Source of the DNA: a bacterium
GTDB taxonomy: Bacteria; UBA10199; JACPAL01; GCA-016699445
Assembly (NCBI GenBank): GCA_035454885.1
Contig: DATIGE010000015.1
Location: forward strand, 1 to 64,000
Direction: 5' to 3'
Length of the DNA: 64,000 bases
Shown here: positions 53,500 to 63,473 of the stretch, one piece after another
Layout of the letters: every line of letters begins with the position of its first letter
How positions within the stretch are numbered: position 1 is the stretch's first letter
Made by a program: the position numbers and the translations under genes
The notes under the pieces: generated by a model
Databases searched by the model: none
What the model saw: only the letters and a program-made list of their open reading frames with translations
Told to the model about the DNA's origin: nothing

Positions 53500-54081
53500 A
53501 TGAAAAAGACCGCCATTCTTGCCGCCGCGCTGCTGTTCGCCGCCGTTTCCGCTTCCGCCGCCGAATACACGGTGGACGCCGTCCATTCCCACGTCGGCTT
53601 CAAGGTCCGGCACATCGTCACGAAGGTGCCGGGCGAGTTCAAGGACTACGAGGCCTCGTTCTCATTCGATCCGGCCAAGCCGGAGACCTCGAAGGGCAAG
53701 TTTACGATCAAGACCGCCAGCATCGACACGGGCAACGCCAAGCGGGACGAGCATCTCCGGAGCCCCGACTTCTTCGACGTGCAAAAGTTTCCGACGATCA
53801 CCTATGAGGGCACGGCCTTCAAGCCCGCGGGCAAGGACAAGTTCAAGCTCGAGGGGAACTTCACCATGCGCGGCGTGACCAAGCCCGTCGCCTTCGACGT
53901 CGAGTTCACGGGTCTCGGCAAGGACCCATCCGGCAACAACCGGGTGGGATTCTCCGCGTCGGCGAGGATCAACCGCAAGGATTTCGGCATCAACTGGAAC
54001 AAGACCCTCGACACCGGAGGCGTCATCCTGGGCGACGACGTCGATATTACGCTCGAGATCGAGGCCGTGGAAAAGAAATGA
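53500..54081 (+). CDS. YceI-family periplasmic lipid-binding protein
   Basis: 193 residues: signal peptide ending near ASA|AEY (about 21), then a lipocalin-like barrel with YTVDAVHSHVGFKVRH, NRKDFGINWNKTLDTGG and GDDVDITLEIE, typical YceI motifs. YceI proteins bind polyisoprenoids or amides in the periplasm. The ribosome-binding site is AAGGAGAG. The stop overlaps the pirin start (ATGA); yceI-pirin pairs occur elsewhere. Confidence 0.94.
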   Translation: MKKTAILAAALLFAAVSASAAEYTVDAVHSHVGFKVRHIVTKVPGEFKDYEASFSFDPAKPETSKGKFTIKTASIDTGNAKRDEHLRSPDFFDVQKFPTITYEGTAFKPAGKDKFKLEGNFTMRGVTKPVAFDVEFTGLGKDPSGNNRVGFSASARINRKDFGINWNKTLDTGGVILGDDVDITLEIEAVEKK

Positions 54082-54776
54082 TCCAAATCCGCAAATCCGC
54101 CGACCGGGGCCACTTCGATCACGGCTGGCTCGAGACCTACCATACGTTCTCATTCGCGGATTACCACGATTCCAAGTGGATGGGGTTCCGGACGCTCCGG
54201 GTCATCAACGAGGACTTCGTCCAGCCCGGCGAGGGCTTCCCCACGCACGCCCATCGCGACATGGAGATCGTGACCTACGTGCTCGAAGGCGCCCTTCAGC
54301 ACAAGGACAGCATGGGGAACGGCTCGGTGATCGTCCCCGGCGAGGTCCAGCGCATGAGCGCGGGCAAGGGCGTCACGCACAGCGAGTACAACCGTTCCAA
54401 GGTCGACGCCGTTCACCTCCTTCAGATCTGGATACTGACGGAGAAGAAGGGGATCGAGCCGGGTTACGAGCAAAGGGCGTTCGGGGACGAGGAGAAGCGC
54501 GGCCGGCTCCGGCTCATCGCCTCCCGGGACGGCCGCGAGGGCTCGGTGACGATCCATCAGGACACGGATCTCTTCGCGACGATTCTCGGACAGGGGGGCA
54601 AGGTGGAACACCCGCTCAAAGCCGGAAGGCACGCCTGGGTGCAAGTGGCCCGGGGTGAGGCCGTGGTGAACGGCTACAAGCTGGAGCAGGGCGACGGGGC
54701 GGCGCTGAGCGAGGAGACGTCGGTCGAAATCGTCGGAAGGAGAGACTCCGAGGTCCTGGTTTTTGATCTGCCCTGA
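54078..54776 (+). CDS. Pirin-family protein (YhhW-like)
   Basis: 232 residues, bicupin fold. Metal ligands H57, H59 (FPTHAHRDMEI), H101 and E103 (GVTHSEYN) are present, as in bacterial pirins with quercetin 2,3-dioxygenase activity. ADYHDSKWMGFRTLRVINED is typical. The natural substrate is not known for most members. Translationally coupled to the YceI gene. Confidence 0.93.
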   Translation: MIQIRKSADRGHFDHGWLETYHTFSFADYHDSKWMGFRTLRVINEDFVQPGEGFPTHAHRDMEIVTYVLEGALQHKDSMGNGSVIVPGEVQRMSAGKGVTHSEYNRSKVDAVHLLQIWILTEKKGIEPGYEQRAFGDEEKRGRLRLIASRDGREGSVTIHQDTDLFATILGQGGKVEHPLKAGRHAWVQVARGEAVVNGYKLEQGDGAALSEETSVEIVGRRDSEVLVFDLP

Positions 54777-54885
54777 TTCTTCTGCTTTCCCTGAGCGAAC
54801 TCCAACGCTGGGAGGGGATATCGAGAAATTATGACGCTATGCGCCTTGATTCTTACCAAGGAGCCATGAGAATGGGGCAATTTTT

Positions 54886-55989
54886 ATGGCTGTCATCACT
54901 CCATCCCTGTCCGCCTGGACCTTGTCCGCGCAGCCGGCCCTCGTGCAAGACTTGGGGTTTTCCTTCCTTGCCGGCTTACGGGGGGGACTGCCCCACACGC
55001 CCTATCTTTCCGAGGAGACGCGACAGGGCATCGACAACCTCCTGCGGCGTGAGGCGCCGGTCCGTCAGATCGGCGACGCCCTCATGATCTCCCTGGCCTC
55101 GGAGTGGGCGAAACACCAGACCGCCGTTTTCGGGTCAGAGAGGGTCAGCTGCGTTTGGCATGGCGCGGAGAGACTCTTCCAGCCTCTCACGGCCGATGCG
55201 CCGGCGCCGTCGTTTTCCGATTTTGAATCCAAGAAGGCGCGTTACCTGGAGGACTTCGGCCATCTCGATCTGATGGCCCGCGCCATTCTCGAGGTGCGGT
55301 TTCCGACCGAAGCGCTCGCCGGCACCCCATTCGACCTGCTGCAGGAGGATTTCGCCTATCTGGATGATGCGGTCCGTCCTCTGGGTTTCTTTCCCTGCAC
55401 CCGTCTGGACCGTGGAGAAGGTCAGGAAGAATCGGTCTTCCGGTTTTTTTCGCTTTCGGCGCTGGAATTGGGGCTCTACGTCTTTTTGGGCACGTCGGCC
55501 CCGCGTTTTTGCCTGGGGCCGGGAAGCTCCTCTCCTCGAAAATTCAACGACGTGCACAAGGCCGGCTATCATCTCGTGGGGGCGCCGGTCGACCGGCGCA
55601 AGGTCCATGGAGTCTGGACCCCGCCCCTCAGTTACATCTGGCACGGCATCTGTCATGGGGCCTTCTGGGCGACGCACGAATCCCCCGTCGAGCGGTTGGC
55701 CGCGACCCTGTTGTACGAGTCGGCGATGCGGACGATGAACGGCGAGCGGAAACTCGACGCCGTCGCCCTCCAGATGGGGCACCTCCTCGAACTCGAGTTA
55801 TCCACGAACGGGGGCGTTTGGGGCATCCTCAACGGCCTAAAGGAGGCCCTTGAGCCCCGGCGCTTTCATGCCCTTGCCAGGGACTACGACCGGCGGCTCG
55901 AAGCGATTCCGGAGGGTCTTCCGGACGACGGCTACGCCGCAACCCTGAGGAATAAGATCACAACTTTGGCATCCGCCGCACGATACTGA
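54886..55989 (+). CDS. Unrecognised protein
   Basis: 367 residues, no family recognised. N-terminus MAVITPSLSAWTLSAQPA is Ser/Thr/Pro-rich, without an obvious signal peptide. The middle has several Trp/His/Cys residues (VSCVWHGAERLF, YIWHGICHGAFWATHE) that could be catalytic or metal-binding; the C-terminal third is helical (MGHLLELELSTNGG, EALEPRRFHALARDYDRRLE). The start is uncertain: GGGG lies nine bases before this ATG, and an AAGGAG-led ATG at 54866 opens a different frame with implausible composition. Preceded by a 109-base gap. Confidence 0.72.
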   Translation: MAVITPSLSAWTLSAQPALVQDLGFSFLAGLRGGLPHTPYLSEETRQGIDNLLRREAPVRQIGDALMISLASEWAKHQTAVFGSERVSCVWHGAERLFQPLTADAPAPSFSDFESKKARYLEDFGHLDLMARAILEVRFPTEALAGTPFDLLQEDFAYLDDAVRPLGFFPCTRLDRGEGQEESVFRFFSLSALELGLYVFLGTSAPRFCLGPGSSSPRKFNDVHKAGYHLVGAPVDRRKVHGVWTPPLSYIWHGICHGAFWATHESPVERLAATLLYESAMRTMNGERKLDAVALQMGHLLELELSTNGGVWGILNGLKEALEPRRFHALARDYDRRLEAIPEGLPDDGYAATLRNKITTLASAARY

Positions 55990-56053
55990 CGAACGCGTAG
56001 GCGGTCGATTGCGTCAGTACTGGGCTAAAGCATTGTATTTTTTGGTGTAGCCC
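55984..56053. other. Inverted repeats in the gap after 55989
   Basis: TACTGACG (55984-55991) and CGTCAGTA (56012-56019) make a perfect 8-bp inverted repeat with a 20-base loop. GGGCTA (56022-56027) and TAGCCC (56048-56053) make a second one around a T6 run. They may form a factor-dependent or weak intrinsic terminator between the two orphan genes. Confidence 0.35.
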
Positions 56054-56084
56054 CGTAATCCCGCCGCTTTTGAAAGATACTTGT

Positions 56085-57095
56085 ATGACCGTGACTTCAG
56101 CCATGTTGCCGGGGCTGCTTTCCCGCACCGGACCTTCGCTTTTTTCGCCGGCGATGGTCTACGAGCGGACGGACGTCCGTTACTTCAGCACGAGCACCTT
56201 TCTGGATGCCTTTCTGCCGGACCCGTTCACCGGATCGGTACGGATGCCGCATTTGGCGGAAGAGACGCCGGGGGTGCCCTTCGGCGCGCAGATGTCGGTG
56301 CGTCTCCTGGGGCCCGAACGGGTCGAGGAGGCGCGGACAACGGTCAAGGCCCTGATGGAGGACGCGGGCCGGATCGCGCGGGAAGGGGAGAATTGGGGTC
56401 ACTCGATACCATTGCCGCTCACGGCCACGGAAGGCTTGTGGTCCCTTGAGGAACGCCTCGAGGACCAAGACGAGATCAGAATCACCCTGAACAAACGCGG
56501 CGGTGCCTTTCGCCGTCTTACGTTGAGGTCGGATGGGGGATTCGATCTGTCCGCCGGATGGCGCGCCGCAGTGGCTCAGGTCGCTCAAGCGGTTTCCGTC
56601 GATGCCGGCGGTCGTACGGAAACGAGCAGCTTCCACGTCGAATTTTCGGGTCCCTCCGTGGAGAAGCTAAGGACCTTCCTGAAGATGGACGGCCGGCCCG
56701 AACAGGAAGCGGTGTTGGAACTTGCCGCCCGGATTTACGCCTCGGGTCAATACGCCGAGGAGGACATGGGAGGCGGCCTTCAATTGTTGGGGCAAGGAGA
56801 GGGTGAATGGCAGGATCTCCTTTCTTTCGACGGGCGCTGGCATTTGCCCCAGGGGCTGTCGGTGGAGAAGGTGAACCCCTTCCTCGTCGGCACCACGGGT
56901 TCGTTGCCGGAATTGGATGAGGTGGACCAGCGCGTCGCGCTGGCCGATGTCTTTTGGGAATCGGTCCCTGACTGGGGGCATCTGGTCGTCCACTTAAATA
57001 ACCTCCCCGGCCGAGGGCTGATGCCCCTGGTCCCTTCCCTTCGCGAAACGCTCTGGGAGGGGGCCCTCCGTCTCCTCCACGGCCAAGCCGGTTGA
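56085..57095 (+). CDS. Unrecognised protein
   Basis: 336 residues from the ATG at 56085 (a TTG at 56070 would add five). No recognised family. N-terminus MTVTSAMLPGLLSRTG resembles in style those of the orphan proteins at 45308 and 54886. A beta-rich centre (EIRITLNKRGGAFRRLTLRS, SFHVEFSGPSVEKL) and an acidic C-terminal part (LPELDEVDQRVALADVFWES) follow. No signal peptide, no transmembrane helix. It may be an intracellular or secreted orphan. Confidence 0.68.
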   Translation: MTVTSAMLPGLLSRTGPSLFSPAMVYERTDVRYFSTSTFLDAFLPDPFTGSVRMPHLAEETPGVPFGAQMSVRLLGPERVEEARTTVKALMEDAGRIAREGENWGHSIPLPLTATEGLWSLEERLEDQDEIRITLNKRGGAFRRLTLRSDGGFDLSAGWRAAVAQVAQAVSVDAGGRTETSSFHVEFSGPSVEKLRTFLKMDGRPEQEAVLELAARIYASGQYAEEDMGGGLQLLGQGEGEWQDLLSFDGRWHLPQGLSVEKVNPFLVGTTGSLPELDEVDQRVALADVFWESVPDWGHLVVHLNNLPGRGLMPLVPSLRETLWEGALRLLHGQAG

Positions 57096-57171
57096 TTTCA
57101 GAGCCTCGGTTGATTTCCCCTCGGTTCATTATGGAGTAGCCGCACGGGGTTTAAAAAATTAGAATACGCGG

Positions 57172-58410
57172 ATGGGTCGGCCCAAGACGTACCGATGGCT
57201 CGTGGTGCTTTGGATGTTCGGCAGCCTGATCGGTTGCAGCGGAGCCACAGGTCCCTCGAACCCCACGATTCCCGGTGACGACGGCGGCACCATTCCGTCG
57301 GCCCCTCCGGCACCGCCGGTCGAGATCCCCTCGTTCCTCCAGTTCCCCGTCAGCGTCGATATTGACGTCGACAAGGTCGGGTCGTCGGGATCGGGCGCCC
57401 TGGCCTCCCTCGTCTCGGTCGGCGATGACGTCTCGGAGGCCATCGAGCACGGGGCCAGGGATGCAGGGATCGCGGGAGCGGTCAGCCAAACCATCCTGGA
57501 CCGGATCAAGACGGTGGAGGTCCCCGTGGATCCGAGGGTCAGGACCTTTCAAGGTCTCATCACCGATGAAGGCGATATCCTTGAAATCAAGATCGACTTT
57601 TCCCGCTTCGACTTGAACGGGGACGGCGCCGATGAAACGTGCACCGGATGCACCTGCCCGGTGGGATGCGGCCTCTTCGAGTGCCCTCCCGAGGCCGCGC
57701 TTACCGATCTGCAACCCATCTGCTATCGGGTCTGGGTGCGGGACCGAGCGAATCCGGGTCCCTTCGAGCGCTTTCTGGCGGGGATGATTGACCGATTGCC
57801 GGTCAGGGACGACACGGCGACCCCGGAAAACGAAGACAATGCCGGCAACGGCCGCTTTCGCTTCCTTGTCTCTCTCCCGAACCCGCTTCTGAAACCCCAG
57901 CCCGGGAGATTTTCGGTGTCGACGAATGAGGTGATCTACAGCCACATCGACCCCACGGACCCGTTCCGTCAATCGACGGAATTCTCTGAATTCCGCGAAA
58001 TCGTCCAAAGCGGCTTTCCCGTCCCGTTCACACAGGAAAACCAGCACATCAAGGTCGAGGCGGAGGGCCTTGCGGGGGCGGCCTCCCCAGAGCAGGTCCT
58101 GAAGACGATCCGCTCCACAACTTTCCTGCGCCCGGATGGAGGCGGAGAGTCCGAGATCCAATACCTCGCCCGATTCCGAGACGACGCGGACCACTGGAGC
58201 GGGTCGGTGGCCAGCACGGCACCGACCTTCGACTTCAACTTTGATTCGGCCTGCGCCTCGATCGCGAGCGGCCTGGTGACCGACCGGGAGAATTGCCTCA
58301 CCGGAGGCGTCGACGTGGGCGAGGCCGGCCTCCGGTTCCTCGGCTTCGCGGACAGGGACGGCGTGGCGTTTCCGGACCAGGGCGAGTTTCCGAACGATCC
58401 GACCTTTTAG
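57172..58410 (+). CDS. Lipoprotein paralogous to the N-terminal domain of the 50665 lipoprotein
   Basis: 412 residues. Lipobox LIGC (Cys22), then a Pro/Gly linker. The body matches the first 330 residues of the lipoprotein at 50665: IPSFLQFPVSVDIDV against LPTNLTLPESVTIDI, IDFSRFDLNGDG against IDFGDFDFLGTG, and CYRVWVRDRANPGPFERFL against CMRLWLKEGGLFQRAL. It has a Cys cluster (CTGCTCPVGCGLFEC) but no thrombospondin or Cys-repeat tail. Function unknown; probably an outer-membrane surface lipoprotein. Confidence 0.82.
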   Translation: MGRPKTYRWLVVLWMFGSLIGCSGATGPSNPTIPGDDGGTIPSAPPAPPVEIPSFLQFPVSVDIDVDKVGSSGSGALASLVSVGDDVSEAIEHGARDAGIAGAVSQTILDRIKTVEVPVDPRVRTFQGLITDEGDILEIKIDFSRFDLNGDGADETCTGCTCPVGCGLFECPPEAALTDLQPICYRVWVRDRANPGPFERFLAGMIDRLPVRDDTATPENEDNAGNGRFRFLVSLPNPLLKPQPGRFSVSTNEVIYSHIDPTDPFRQSTEFSEFREIVQSGFPVPFTQENQHIKVEAEGLAGAASPEQVLKTIRSTTFLRPDGGGESEIQYLARFRDDADHWSGSVASTAPTFDFNFDSACASIASGLVTDRENCLTGGVDVGEAGLRFLGFADRDGVAFPDQGEFPNDPTF

Positions 58411-58428
58411 CGTAAGCCCCGGCTTATT

Positions 58429-61050
58429 TCAAAGGGGACAGCGTCCGCAGTCCAGGGAACAGGTCTCGCAGGTCTCAAACTTCGCGTCGCAGACGTTATC
58501 CCCGCAACCGGGCGGGGGGCAAGTGCCGCAGTCGGATGGGCAACTCTCGCACGTCTCGCCGAGGGCGCAGAAGGCGTCTCCGCAGACGGCGCAAGGACCG
58601 CAGTCGCCCGGACAGCCGGAGCAGCTCTCGGAAGGATCGCAGAAGAAGTCACCGCAAACGCTCGCCCGACAACATAAGTTGAAATCGCAGAATTGCCCTT
58701 CGGCGCACGGCACGTCAAAACCGCATTCTCCCGGCGGATTCCCCGTTATGGGACACTTTTGGCAAGTGGGGTCGAACTGGCAGTCGTCCACATCGTCGCA
58801 ATCGGTGAGCCCGTCGCCGTCGTTGTCGGAGCCGTCGTTGCAGTCGACATATGCGAATTCGTGTTTGTGGCAGCCAAAGACGAATTCGCAGTCAGAATCG
58901 TCGCAATCGATCTTGCCGTCAGTGTCATCGTCGATCCCATCGAAGCAGTTGTACTCGTAGGCGGGCGGAGGCGGTGAACAGCATCCGTCGGCGCAGGTGG
59001 CCCCGGGACCCATGAAGGACTCACAATCGGCGTTTGAGGCGCACTGCGGCGGCGGCGGCCCGCCGAGGGGACAGCTTGGCGGCGGGGGCACCCCCCCCGC
59101 GACGCAACAGGCCTTCCCGTTTTTCTGCTCAACACAATCGAGCTCCACGGAGGACCCCGCCGTCGACTCGAGTGCCTCGCAGGTGTTCTCATTGCCCTCG
59201 CAATAGACGCCGGTGCCCAGCCCGATCTCGGTCAGCGGGGGGCAATCGTCCGGGCTGTCCGTCCAGCAGAATGAATTGCCCAAATTCTGCCTCTCCTCGC
59301 ACACGCCTCCGGCCGCCGAGCAGTTCTGCAGCCCCGGGCAGAAATTTCCGGAGGCGGCGACGCAGCAGGCGTAGGCCCCCTGGCTGCCGCAGTCGATTTC
59401 AGGCAAGGGGGTCACCAGACCGGTGAGCGCGCCCTCCAGCCCTTCGCAGATTCCCTCCCCGGTTCCGGCCAGGAACGGGTCCGCAGCGCAATAGACGCCG
59501 GCCCCAAGAGAACCGATCTGGGGACAGCCGGGCGCGTAACAGAACGAGGAGCCGAGTCCAAACCGTTCCTCGCAAGTCCCGACCCCCGGCGTGTCAATCC
59601 CTTCGCAGTCGTCCGGACAGAAATCCGCGGCCCCTCCGCTCGGCTCGCAAATGCAGGTCTCCTTGTTGCATCTGGAACCTGGGCCGCATTGGGCCTCGGG
59701 GATATGACGGTCAATGCCGCATTCCGGGCAGTGGTCCCCCGTCTCGCACTCCTCTCCCGGCTGGAGGAAGCAGTCCCCGCAACCGGCCGGCAACGTCAGG
59801 CAGATGCAGAATCCGTCCTCGGCGCAAAGACAGTCGGGGGCCCCGCAGTCCGCCGCGACCTGCTCGGCGTCGCTCCCCGGAACGCATTCGGAACCCGGGA
59901 GAGGGATCTCCTCGGGGGGCGGTGGCAGTTCCTGGGCCTTCAGTGACGGAGGGGGTTCGGGAGTCGGTTCGGGCGTTGGGGCCGCGACGCAACATGCGTC
60001 CGTGCAGGCGAATCCCTTCGGGCAGTCTTGATCGGTCGCGCACGGCGCACAGGAATCGGACCCCGCCGTTGCCTCCACGCAGCAGCCGTCCACGCAGTCC
60101 AAACCCGCGGCGCTGGGTCCGCAATCGATGACGGATTGACAGTCCAGAAGCTCACACGGCGGCTTGCAGATGAAGATCCCCTCGGGGGCCTCACCGCAGA
60201 CGTCGCCGGTCCCGTCCCGGTCCCGATCGGCCTGGTCGGGATTGGCCGCACCGGGACAGTTGTCGATCGCGTCGTCGACGGAATCGCGGTCGGCGTCGAC
60301 AAAACAGTCCGCGGCCGTCAGGTCCGGCTGGCCCGCGAATTGGCAGGTGACGGTCTCCCCCACGAAGACCGACCCCAGAAATCCGGAGAGTTCGATCGTC
60401 CTCGGCCCGCACGCCGTCGGATCGCCGGCGATCGAGAACCTCCATTGGGAGCCCGGGGCGATCGCGATGGGATTCCCGTCCGGACTGATTCCGTCCATGC
60501 TTTCTTCAAGGACGATGAGCAGCCGAAGCGCGCCGCACGGGTCACAGTCCAAGACTGTCAACTTGCCGCCGCCCCTGGCGGCATCGGCGAAGCGGTAACC
60601 GTCCATCCCGCAGTCGGTCATGGTGACGGCGAGATCTTCCAAGATAAGGTTGCAGTCGGTCGCCACGGATGTCAGGTCACAGGCCCAGGTCACGTCGAGG
60701 GAGCCTCCCTGGGGGCACGAGAAACCGGTCGAGAAATCATCCACGCACTGGTCGAAGAGTGCCTTGTCGCGGATCGCGATGAGGTTGAGTCCCGATTCCC
60801 CGGACGGCGGTGACAGCGGTGTGTCGAAATCCAAGGTCTCGAGAAGCGCCAGGGAGGTCGTGAGGCCGACGGCCTTGACGGCGCCCGTGGCCATGACCTC
60901 CGGTCCCCCCACGGGACTTCCTTCCGGTTGCGTCCCCGTCGGCTCCGTCGCCGGCGGAGCGTTCGATCCGCAACCCGGCGAGAGAGTCGAACAGGCCGCT
61001 AGGATTCCGACGAATAAGACGAAGGGTAAGGATTTTCGAGCGAGGTGCAC
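58429..61050 (-). CDS. Large Cys-rich modular lipoprotein
   Basis: 873 residues, lipobox LAAC (Cys20). A unique N-terminal domain (about 50-248) is followed by a thrombospondin type 3-like segment ([16 protein letters not shown]... around 252-286), a Pro-rich linker (358-386) and a very Cys-rich remainder. Within this: two related units at 478-563 and 571-649 ([14 protein letters not shown] / [20 protein letters not shown] / GTGVYC, ACCVA); two DGxDxDxDGxxDCDDxDC units (704-727, 739-757); and three C-terminal units CGDxxCxxxExCxxCxxDCGxC (799-871), a motif familiar from myxobacterial surface proteins. No catalytic domain seen. Confidence 0.88.
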   Translation of the reverse strand: MHLARKSLPFVLFVGILAACSTLSPGCGSNAPPATEPTGTQPEGSPVGGPEVMATGAVKAVGLTTSLALLETLDFDTPLSPPSGESGLNLIAIRDKALFDQCVDDFSTGFSCPQGGSLDVTWACDLTSVATDCNLILEDLAVTMTDCGMDGYRFADAARGGGKLTVLDCDPCGALRLLIVLEESMDGISPDGNPIAIAPGSQWRFSIAGDPTACGPRTIELSGFLGSVFVGETVTCQFAGQPDLTAADCFVDADRDSVDDAIDNCPGAANPDQADRDRDGTGDVCGEAPEGIFICKPPCELLDCQSVIDCGPSAAGLDCVDGCCVEATAGSDSCAPCATDQDCPKGFACTDACCVAAPTPEPTPEPPPSLKAQELPPPPEEIPLPGSECVPGSDAEQVAADCGAPDCLCAEDGFCICLTLPAGCGDCFLQPGEECETGDHCPECGIDRHIPEAQCGPGSRCNKETCICEPSGGAADFCPDDCEGIDTPGVGTCEERFGLGSSFCYAPGCPQIGSLGAGVYCAADPFLAGTGEGICEGLEGALTGLVTPLPEIDCGSQGAYACCVAASGNFCPGLQNCSAAGGVCEERQNLGNSFCWTDSPDDCPPLTEIGLGTGVYCEGNENTCEALESTAGSSVELDCVEQKNGKACCVAGGVPPPPSCPLGGPPPPQCASNADCESFMGPGATCADGCCSPPPPAYEYNCFDGIDDDTDGKIDCDDSDCEFVFGCHKHEFAYVDCNDGSDNDGDGLTDCDDVDDCQFDPTCQKCPITGNPPGECGFDVPCAEGQFCDFNLCCRASVCGDFFCDPSESCSGCPGDCGPCAVCGDAFCALGETCESCPSDCGTCPPPGCGDNVCDAKFETCETCSLDCGRCPL

Positions 61051-61113
61051 AGGGCTAATCTACTCCCGTTGAAACTTGACGTGAAAGGAAAAAACAGAAA
61101 AATGGCATGGAGA

Positions 61114-61128
61114 TTATCAAAATGATAA
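61114..61128. promoter_or_regulatory. Palindrome upstream of the cysteine desulfurase gene
   Basis: TTATCA-AAA-TGATAA, a perfect 6-bp inverted repeat, lies in the AT-rich part of the 152-base divergent region between the Cys-rich lipoprotein gene and the desulfurase gene. The arms resemble those at 14462-14486 (both TTATC...GATAA). Operator role is inferred. Confidence 0.4.
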
Positions 61129-61202
61129 CTTTTTCTGGCGATCCCGGCGGGCCCTGCCTGGGCGGTTGATTTCGGCTTGGGGTTCCACTAGCCTCCGGCC
61201 CC

Positions 61203-62357
61203 GTGCGGAGAGTCTATTTCGATTACAACGCCACGACGCCCGTTCACCCCCAAGTTCGCGAGGCCATTCTGCCCTTCTTGGGCGAGGAATACGGCAACCC
61301 CTCCAGCGTTCACGCCGTCGGTGCCCGCGCGCGGAAGGCCCTCGACGACGCACGGGAATCCGTCGCCCGGCATTTGAAATGCGGTCCGCGGGAAATCGTT
61401 TTCACCAGCGGCGGGACGGAGGCGAATCACCTGGCGATCCGCGGCGCGGCGGCCGTCGCGTTTGTCGCGCGGGGTCGGAGACCCGTTCATGTCGTGACGA
61501 CCGCCGTCGAGCACAGCTCCGTCCTCAAGGCCTTCCAGGTCTTGGAGGACGAGGGCCAGGCGCAGGTCACCCGGCTGGGCGTCGATTCCCTCGGCCGGGT
61601 CGATTTCGACGCCTTGCGCGCCGCCCTCCGGGACGATACCGCCCTGGTGTCCGTCCAGTCCGTCAACAACGAGACGGGCAATGTCTACCCGGTCGCCGAG
61701 ATTGGCCGGCTTTGCCGCGAGCGCGGCGTTCTCTTTCACACGGACGCCGTGCAGGCGCTGGGGAAGATACCGGTCGATCTCTCGAACCTCCCCGTCGATC
61801 TCGCGAGCTTTTCCGCGCACAAGATCTACGGCCCCAAGGGCTCCGGCGCCTTGTTCGTCCGCAAAGGCATCGCCCTCTCGCCCCTGATGCCGGGCGTGCA
61901 GGAGATGGAGAAGAGGGCGGGCACGGAGAACCTGCCGGGGATCGCCGGTTTCGCCGCGGCGGTGGACCTCGTGCACCGCGAACCGGAGAAGGAAACCGCG
62001 CGGCTCGACGGGCTTCGGGGTTTGTTCCAACAGGGGCTCGTGCGGAGCATCGACGGCGTTCGCTTTCACGGGGACCCCGACCGCCGGGTCGCCAACACGC
62101 TCAATGTCTCTTTTGACGGCATCGCGGACGAGACCCTCCTATTGTCGCTGGACCGCGAGGGGATTTGCGTCTCTTCCGGCTCCGCCTGCGCCTCCGGGGC
62201 GGTGGAGGCGTCGCACGTGCTCTTGGCCATGGGGGTCCCCAAGGCCGAGGCCAAGGGGGCGATCCGCTTTTCCCTGGGCCGCGGGAGCTCCGAACACGAT
62301 CTTGAGTATGTCCTTGAAAAACTCCCCTCGATTGTAGGTAGACTCCGCGGATTGTAA
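61203..62357 (+). CDS. Cysteine desulfurase (IscS/NifS type)
   Basis: 384-residue PLP enzyme releasing sulfur from cysteine as a persulfide. N-terminal VYFDYNATTPVHP, TSGGTEANHLA, VQSVNNETGNVYPV, PLP Lys207 in SAHKIYGPKG and the persulfide Cys329 in SSGSACASG are conserved. Start is GTG at 61203. mnmA follows 6 bases later, so its sulfur probably goes into tRNA 2-thiouridine; IscS-MnmA pairing is common outside Enterobacteria. No iscU scaffold is adjacent. Confidence 0.93.
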   Translation: MRRVYFDYNATTPVHPQVREAILPFLGEEYGNPSSVHAVGARARKALDDARESVARHLKCGPREIVFTSGGTEANHLAIRGAAAVAFVARGRRPVHVVTTAVEHSSVLKAFQVLEDEGQAQVTRLGVDSLGRVDFDALRAALRDDTALVSVQSVNNETGNVYPVAEIGRLCRERGVLFHTDAVQALGKIPVDLSNLPVDLASFSAHKIYGPKGSGALFVRKGIALSPLMPGVQEMEKRAGTENLPGIAGFAAAVDLVHREPEKETARLDGLRGLFQQGLVRSIDGVRFHGDPDRRVANTLNVSFDGIADETLLLSLDREGICVSSGSACASGAVEASHVLLAMGVPKAEAKGAIRFSLGRGSSEHDLEYVLEKLPSIVGRLRGL

Positions 62358-62363
62358 CTCTTT

Positions 62364-63473
62364 ATGCCGATTATGCCGACCCTTTGCAAAAATACCGTCG
62401 TCGTCGCCATGAGCGGAGGGGTGGACAGCTCCGTCGCCGCCTTGCTCCTGAAGGAGCAGGGGATGGACGTCATCGGGATCTCGATGAAGACCCACGAGGA
62501 GACCTCGGGGGGCGCCTGCGCCTCCTCCAAAACCTGCTGCACGGCGAGCGACCTGAGCGACGCCCGTCGCGTTTGCCAGATCCTGGACATCCCCTTTTAT
62601 GCCGTGAACGCCGTCGACGAGTTTCATGACAAGGTCGTGACGTACTTCGCCAAGGAATACGGCCAGGGCCGGACGCCCAACCCCTGCGTGATGTGCAACG
62701 ACCACCTCAAGTTCGGAGGGCTCCTGAAGCAGGCGCGGGCGCTCGGGGCCTACTACCTGGCCACCGGCCATTACGCCCAGAAGGTGCGGGACCGGAACGG
62801 CAAGTATCGCCTGGTTAAGGCCAAGGACCGCGACAAGGACCAGACCTATTTTCTCTTCGGCCTGGGCCAAGAGGAGCTCGAACACACGCTCTTCCCCTTG
62901 GGCAAGTACACCAAGGACGAGGTGAGGGAGTTCGCGCGGAGCGCCGGGCTCGCCACCGCGGAAAAACCGGAGAGCCAGGAGATCTGCTTCGTGCCGGACA
63001 ACGACTACGCCGGCTTCATCGAAAAAAAGATGCCGGAGTTCAGGGGCGAGCCGGGCGCCTTCGTGACCGAGGGCGGCGAGGAGGTTGGCGGGCACCGGGG
63101 CATTCACGCCTATACGATCGGCCAGCGCCGGGGCCTGGGCGTTTCGGCGGGCGAGCGGATGTACGTGAAGGAAATCGTGCCGGAGGAGAACAAGGTCGTC
63201 CTGGGGCTCAAGGATTCCCTCCTCAAGAGCGGGCTTACCGCCAAGGACGTGAAATGGGTCAATCGCGAGCTCGCCTCCGGCGGCATCGAGGTGGAGGTCA
63301 AGATCCGCCACCGGCACGCGGGCGTGCCCGGCACGCTCTACCTCGTGGACGATCACACCGTGCGCGTGGAGTTCAACAAGCCGGAAGGCCCCATCACCCC
63401 GGGGCAGGCGGCGGTGATTTACCACGACGACGAAGTCCTCGGGGGCGGATGGATCGAGAAGGGTCTCAGTTGA
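62364..63473 (+). CDS. mnmA: tRNA 2-thiouridylase MnmA
   Basis: Adds sulfur to U34 of Lys, Glu and Gln tRNAs. P-loop of the PP-ATPase type SGGVDSSV near the N-terminus; catalytic Cys in PNPCVMCN and the persulfide-accepting Cys in ESQEICFVP; tRNA-binding C-terminal domain with IGQRRGLGVSAG and IRHRHAGVPG. 369 residues. An in-frame ATG at 62373 is an alternative start. Its stop overlaps the TTG start of rnc (TTGA). Confidence 0.96.
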   Translation: MPIMPTLCKNTVVVAMSGGVDSSVAALLLKEQGMDVIGISMKTHEETSGGACASSKTCCTASDLSDARRVCQILDIPFYAVNAVDEFHDKVVTYFAKEYGQGRTPNPCVMCNDHLKFGGLLKQARALGAYYLATGHYAQKVRDRNGKYRLVKAKDRDKDQTYFLFGLGQEELEHTLFPLGKYTKDEVREFARSAGLATAEKPESQEICFVPDNDYAGFIEKKMPEFRGEPGAFVTEGGEEVGGHRGIHAYTIGQRRGLGVSAGERMYVKEIVPEENKVVLGLKDSLLKSGLTAKDVKWVNRELASGGIEVEVKIRHRHAGVPGTLYLVDDHTVRVEFNKPEGPITPGQAAVIYHDDEVLGGGWIEKGLS

